Shown here one piece after another: positions 14,770-17,563 of a stretch of 17,563 bases of DNA (position 1 is its first letter; each line of letters starts with the position of its first letter). The stretch is from Bacillota bacterium. Lineage in GTDB: Bacteria; Bacillota; Clostridia; Peptostreptococcales; Anaerovoracaceae. Below the pieces are notes generated by a model. It had not been told where the DNA came from and made no database searches. It saw only the letters and a list, made by a program, of their open reading frames with translations. The stretch spans positions 1-17,563 of the forward strand of contig CAJPNN010000035.1 in the NCBI GenBank assembly GCA_905372035.1, in the 5' to 3' direction. The translations under genes were made by a program, and so were the position numbers.

Positions 14770-16297
14770 CACTGCCTCCCGAAACTTCCTGTTTTCCGTC
14801 TCCTCCCGCCATCATAAGTCCGATCTGCTCTTTGCTGCTCTTTGCGGGATCCACTATCCCCGTCAACTTACCTCCGCAAAGAACTGTTATTCTGTCGCAC
14901 AAATCCATAAGAACGTCCAGATCCTCTCCTATGAAAAGTACCGCTACACCTTTTTCCTTTTGCTGATTCAACAGTTCATATATTTTATATGAGGCTCCTA
15001 TATCGAGTCCTCTTACAGGATATGCGGTTATAAGTACCTTTGGAGATGAGTCTATCTCTCTACCGAGCAATACTTTCTGTATGTTTCCTCCCGAAAGCTT
15101 CTTTACAGGTGTATTTATATTCGGTGTCATTATTTCCAAATCTTCTACGATCTGTTTCGCTTTTTTTATATAAGGACCTTTCTTTATCACTATTCCGGGC
15201 TGACTTTTATACTCTTTGAGAATCAGGTTGTCGACTATATCCATAGAGCCCACCAAGCCCATTCCCAATCTGTCCTCCGGTATAAATCCCATTCTTATAC
15301 CCTTTTTTATTATATCTGCAGGAGTTTTTCCTACAATATTCTCTCCTTCAAAGAATATTCTTCCTTTTGCAGCCTTTGTCAGTCCGGCTATCGTTTCGCA
15401 AAGCTCCTTTTGTCCGCTTCCTGCTACTCCTGCAACTCCTAAAATCTCACCTGCCGACAGTTCAAAACTCACCTCGTCCAAAACATTTTTTTTCTCACTG
15501 TCCAAAACAGTCAGATTATCTATCTGCAATATACTGTTCCATTGCTTAACCGGAGATTTTTTTATATTTAAATCCACTTTCTTTCCGACCATCATTTCTA
15601 TCATATCCGATACTGACGCATCCGCAGTTTTTGAAGTGCCTATAGTCCTCCCTTTTCTCAATACGGTAACCCTGTCGCTTATCTCCATAACCTCATTGAG
15701 CTTGTGTGTGATTATAATTACTGCACAGCCCTGTTCTTTCATATTTCTTACGATCTTGAAAAGCCTTTTTATCTCCTGCGGTGTTAAAACTGCGGTCGGT
15801 TCATCCATTATAAGTATTTTGGCTCCCCTATAAAGGACTTTCATTATTTCAAGGGTCTGTTTTTCTCCCACCGACATATCATAGACCTTCTTTTCCGGAT
15901 CTATATCCAATCCGTACTTATCCGATATTTCTCTGATTTTATTTGAAAGCTCTTTTCCCTTTATAAAAAATCCGCCTTTCTGACCCAAGATTATATTTTC
16001 TTTGGCAGTAAGCACGTCTATAAGTTTAAAATGCTGATGTATCATTCCGATACCCATAGCTATAGAATCCCTCGGTGATGCAAAGTCTACCTTTTCTCCC
16101 TGTATAAAAACAGAACCGCTGTCAGGATTGTATATTCCCGACAGCATGTTCATAAGCGTGCTTTTACCTGCACCGTTCTCACCTAAAAGTGCATGTATTT
16201 CGCCATTATTAACAGTTAAACTCACATCTTCATTGGCCTTTACGGCTCCAAAGGATTTTGAAATATTCTCCATTATTATTGCAGGTATTTCTTTCAT
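14762..16297 (-). CDS. nupO: BMP-type ABC importer ATP-binding protein (NupO/YufO-like)
   Basis: This 511-residue protein fuses two ABC ATPase domains and drives the importer. The first has Walker A GENGAGKST (39-47), signature MSVGEKQ (141-147), Walker B ILIMDEP (161-167) and H198. The second is degenerate: its Walker A position reads GVAGSGQKE (no GKS/T) and Walker B reads VLITAYP (421-427, no catalytic Glu), while LSGGN (401-405) and RGLDIG (429-434) remain. This asymmetry is usual in the nucleoside, ribose and simple-sugar ATPases, so it does not mean the gene is broken. The longest frame begins with TTG at 16300; GGAGG seven nt before the ATG at 16297 favours the latter. It is separated from the binding-protein gene by a hairpin-rich 118-bp gap. 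Confidence 0.92.
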   Translation of the reverse strand: MKEIPAIIMENISKSFGAVKANEDVSLTVNNGEIHALLGENGAGKSTLMNMLSGIYNPDSGSVFIQGEKVDFASPRDSIAMGIGMIHQHFKLIDVLTAKENIILGQKGGFFIKGKELSNKIREISDKYGLDIDPEKKVYDMSVGEKQTLEIMKVLYRGAKILIMDEPTAVLTPQEIKRLFKIVRNMKEQGCAVIIITHKLNEVMEISDRVTVLRKGRTIGTSKTADASVSDMIEMMVGKKVDLNIKKSPVKQWNSILQIDNLTVLDSEKKNVLDEVSFELSAGEILGVAGVAGSGQKELCETIAGLTKAAKGRIFFEGENIVGKTPADIIKKGIRMGFIPEDRLGMGLVGSMDIVDNLILKEYKSQPGIVIKKGPYIKKAKQIVEDLEIMTPNINTPVKKLSGGNIQKVLLGREIDSSPKVLITAYPVRGLDIGASYKIYELLNQQKEKGVAVLFIGEDLDVLMDLCDRITVLCGGKLTGIVDPAKSSKEQIGLMMAGGDGKQEVSGGSDE

Positions 16298-16300
16298 CAA

Positions 16301-16415
16301 TCATCCTCCGGTCACTGGCAAACTTATATATCATAAGTTTTATTAAATAAAATTTTCATCGGTAATCTACAATTTTTATCCCGGTTACCGACAAACCGAT
16401 ATCTTATAATATCGT
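16301..16415 (-). promoter_or_regulatory. Hairpin-rich intercistronic region between SBP and ATPase genes
   Basis: Read on the minus strand right after the binding-protein stop, the gap holds several inverted repeats: CGATAT/ATATCG (16414-16409 with 16402-16397), TCGGTAA/TTACCGA (16391-16385 with 16365-16359), TTTTATT/AATAAAA (16352-16338, one-base centre) and AAACTTAT/ATAAGTTT (16340-16320, 5-nt loop). None has a long T-run after a GC stem, so they look more like mRNA-stabilising or partial read-through elements than a full terminator. This would let the binding protein be made in excess over the membrane parts, as is common in ABC import operons. Confidence 0.5.
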
Positions 16416-17510
16416 TTAATTTGTAGCTCCTTCAACCAAATAATTTATTTTCCAAATCTTTTTTCTATCAAGACTCTGACCTTTTTCAACTCTTACTTTC
16501 CCTTTGTTGTCTTTTATAGGCCCTACAAACACTTTGAATTTTCCTTCCTGCATCTGCTTTTTCACTTCTTCGACTTTTGCCTTGGCTTCATCTGAAACAA
16601 GGTCAGTCATAGGTGCAAGATCAACATATCCGTCTTTTATCGTTCCGTAATAACTTTCAGGCTTCCATTTCCCGTCAAGTATAGCCTGTATTGTCGGAAT
16701 CAGGAATTTTTCATGATGCCATATAGGTGCCGTGAGAAAAGCTTTAGGAACAACTTGGCTGTTATCCATATTATATCCTATAGCCGTTGCGCCGTGATCC
16801 GCCGCCGCTACCAAAGGTCCGGTAGTATCACAGTGCTGTGTCAAAATGTCGCAGCCCTGCTCAAGTAAAGCTTCCGCCGCTTCTTTTTCCTTTGCCGGAT
16901 CATACCAGCTGTTTATATACACAACTTTAACTTCCGCTTTAGGATTCACTGATTTCACTCCGAGTGTAAAAGCATCTATTCCTATCAAAACTTCAGTATA
17001 AGGATGTGCCGCAACATATCCTATCTTATTGCTCTTCGTCTGCATCCCCGCAACAATTCCGGAAAGATATCTCGGTTCTTCCGTGGCTCCGAAATAATTG
17101 CCGAAATTTTTATTATTCATTTTAAATCCCGAGAAATGCAAAAAATCAACATCAGGATATTCCTTTGAAAGTTCTTCCAAAGCATCCATATATCCGAAAC
17201 TTGTTCCTATAACCACTTTGCATCCTTGATCAATCATACTTACGGCCGCATTTTTTATAGCCTGCTTATCCTGATCGTCCACGCTTTCCTTGGTTATAAC
17301 TTTCACTTTATCTCCGAAATGCTCCCGCATAGCTTTTGTTCCGTTATGCTGCGCTTGAGTATATCCTCCGTCCGAGCGTGTCCCTATGTAGATAAATCCA
17401 ACCTTAAGCGGCTCATCTTTACCGTTTTCACCGGTTTTTTCGTCCCCGCAACCTGCAAAAACCGAAAGAGTCAGAGCAAGTACCAAAAATACAGATAAAA
17501 TCTTCTTCAT
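16416..17510 (-). CDS. nupN: BMP-family substrate-binding lipoprotein
   Basis: The 364-residue protein is the extracytoplasmic receptor of the importer. It starts MKKILSVFLVLALTLSVFAGC: two lysines, a hydrophobic stretch and a lipobox ending at C21, so it should be lipid-anchored to the membrane face. An acidic/polar linker follows (CGDEKTGENGKDE), then the BMP fold from about residue 34 (KVGFIYIGTRSDGGYTQAQH), with KVVIGTSFGYMDA, NYFGATEEPRYLSGIVAG and SWYDPAKEKEAAEALLEQGCDILTQHCDT regions typical of the family. BMP proteins such as PnrA and NupN bind purine or other nucleosides; the exact ligand is not readable here and a nucleobase is possible. The frame extends to 17552, but AAAGGAGA precedes the ATG at 17510 and only this start gives a proper signal peptide. 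Confidence 0.9.
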   Translation of the reverse strand: MKKILSVFLVLALTLSVFAGCGDEKTGENGKDEPLKVGFIYIGTRSDGGYTQAQHNGTKAMREHFGDKVKVITKESVDDQDKQAIKNAAVSMIDQGCKVVIGTSFGYMDALEELSKEYPDVDFLHFSGFKMNNKNFGNYFGATEEPRYLSGIVAGMQTKSNKIGYVAAHPYTEVLIGIDAFTLGVKSVNPKAEVKVVYINSWYDPAKEKEAAEALLEQGCDILTQHCDTTGPLVAAADHGATAIGYNMDNSQVVPKAFLTAPIWHHEKFLIPTIQAILDGKWKPESYYGTIKDGYVDLAPMTDLVSDEAKAKVEEVKKQMQEGKFKVFVGPIKDNKGKVRVEKGQSLDRKKIWKINYLVEGATN

Positions 17511-17556
17511 GCTGTTGTTCTCCTTTTTTATTAACCATAAAATAAATAACAAAATA

Positions 17557-17562
17557 ATTATA
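17557..17562 (-). promoter_or_regulatory. Possible -10 box of the BMP importer operon
   Basis: TATAAT on the minus strand (17562-17557) lies about 47 bp before the binding-protein ATG. The -35 region would be at or beyond the right edge, so the promoter, and any purine riboswitch or other leader element upstream, cannot be judged. Confidence 0.3.
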
Positions 17563-17563
17563 T

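Noticed and set aside
15216..15833. 205-codon plus-strand frame opposite the ABC ATPase gene
   Set aside because: Antisense to a gene with full ATPase motifs; low-complexity Ser/Ile/Phe composition; no ribosome binding site logic.
14762..16297. Second ABC domain lacking Walker A lysine and Walker B glutamate as a sign of gene decay
   Set aside because: This degeneration is the normal state of the second domain in this importer family; the frame is intact and coupled to its permeases.
1..17563. Defence system, prophage or mobile element
   Set aside because: No integrase, transposase, toxin, nuclease-ATPase pair, terminal inverted repeats or att-like duplications were seen; all sizeable genes belong to known housekeeping, transport or metabolic families.

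Overview
The window looks like a chromosomal segment of a low-GC, probably anaerobic member of the Bacillota, class Clostridia. Support for this is the AT-rich DNA with strong AGGAGG-type ribosome binding sites, sigma-A-like promoters, the pcrA-ligA pair, a NupNOPQ/BMP-type uptake operon, a TGS-domain nucleoside kinase, a YdbC/PC4-like protein and a phenylacetate-CoA ligase followed by an ACT-domain protein. I cannot name the species. I see no phage, transposon, CRISPR array, rRNA or tRNA.

Layout from left to right. 1-308 is an AT-rich spacer with a terminator-like hairpin and a promoter. It leads into a plus-strand short-chain dehydrogenase (309-1040) of the type that reduces 5-aminopentanone on elongation factor P. 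This gene converges on a minus-strand block, read right to left: TGS nucleoside kinase (9373-7706), PcrA helicase (7524-5326), NAD-dependent DNA ligase LigA (5225-3189), a HisC-like aminotransferase (3109-2057) and an AIR-synthase/HypE-like protein (2044-1037). A divergent promoter region (about 9400-9510) separates the kinase from a plus-strand block: phenylacetate-CoA ligase (9564-10862), ACT-domain protein (10875-11258) and an AlkD-like DNA alkylation repair protein (11427-12119). The rest is minus strand: a single-gene unit for a YdbC/PC4-like ssDNA-binding protein (12562-12314) with a perfect consensus promoter and a clear terminator, then the BMP-family ABC importer operon (SBP 17510-16416, ATPase 16297-14762, permeases 14769-13693 and 13693-12767), whose upstream region runs off the window edge.

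Functionally this is a housekeeping and salvage neighbourhood. PcrA, LigA and AlkD serve DNA repair and replication. The BMP importer and the TGS kinase could together support nucleoside uptake and salvage, though they are not in one operon. PaaK plus ACT suggests aryl-acid handling linked to aromatic amino-acid fermentation. I found no convincing new multi-gene system. The items most worth a second look are a degenerate short repeat in intergenic DNA, the coupled HisC-like and HypE-like pair, the hairpin-rich gap inside the importer operon, and the perfect promoter of the PC4-like gene. Several start codons were moved inward from the longest reading frame on ribosome-binding-site evidence; these are stated per gene.
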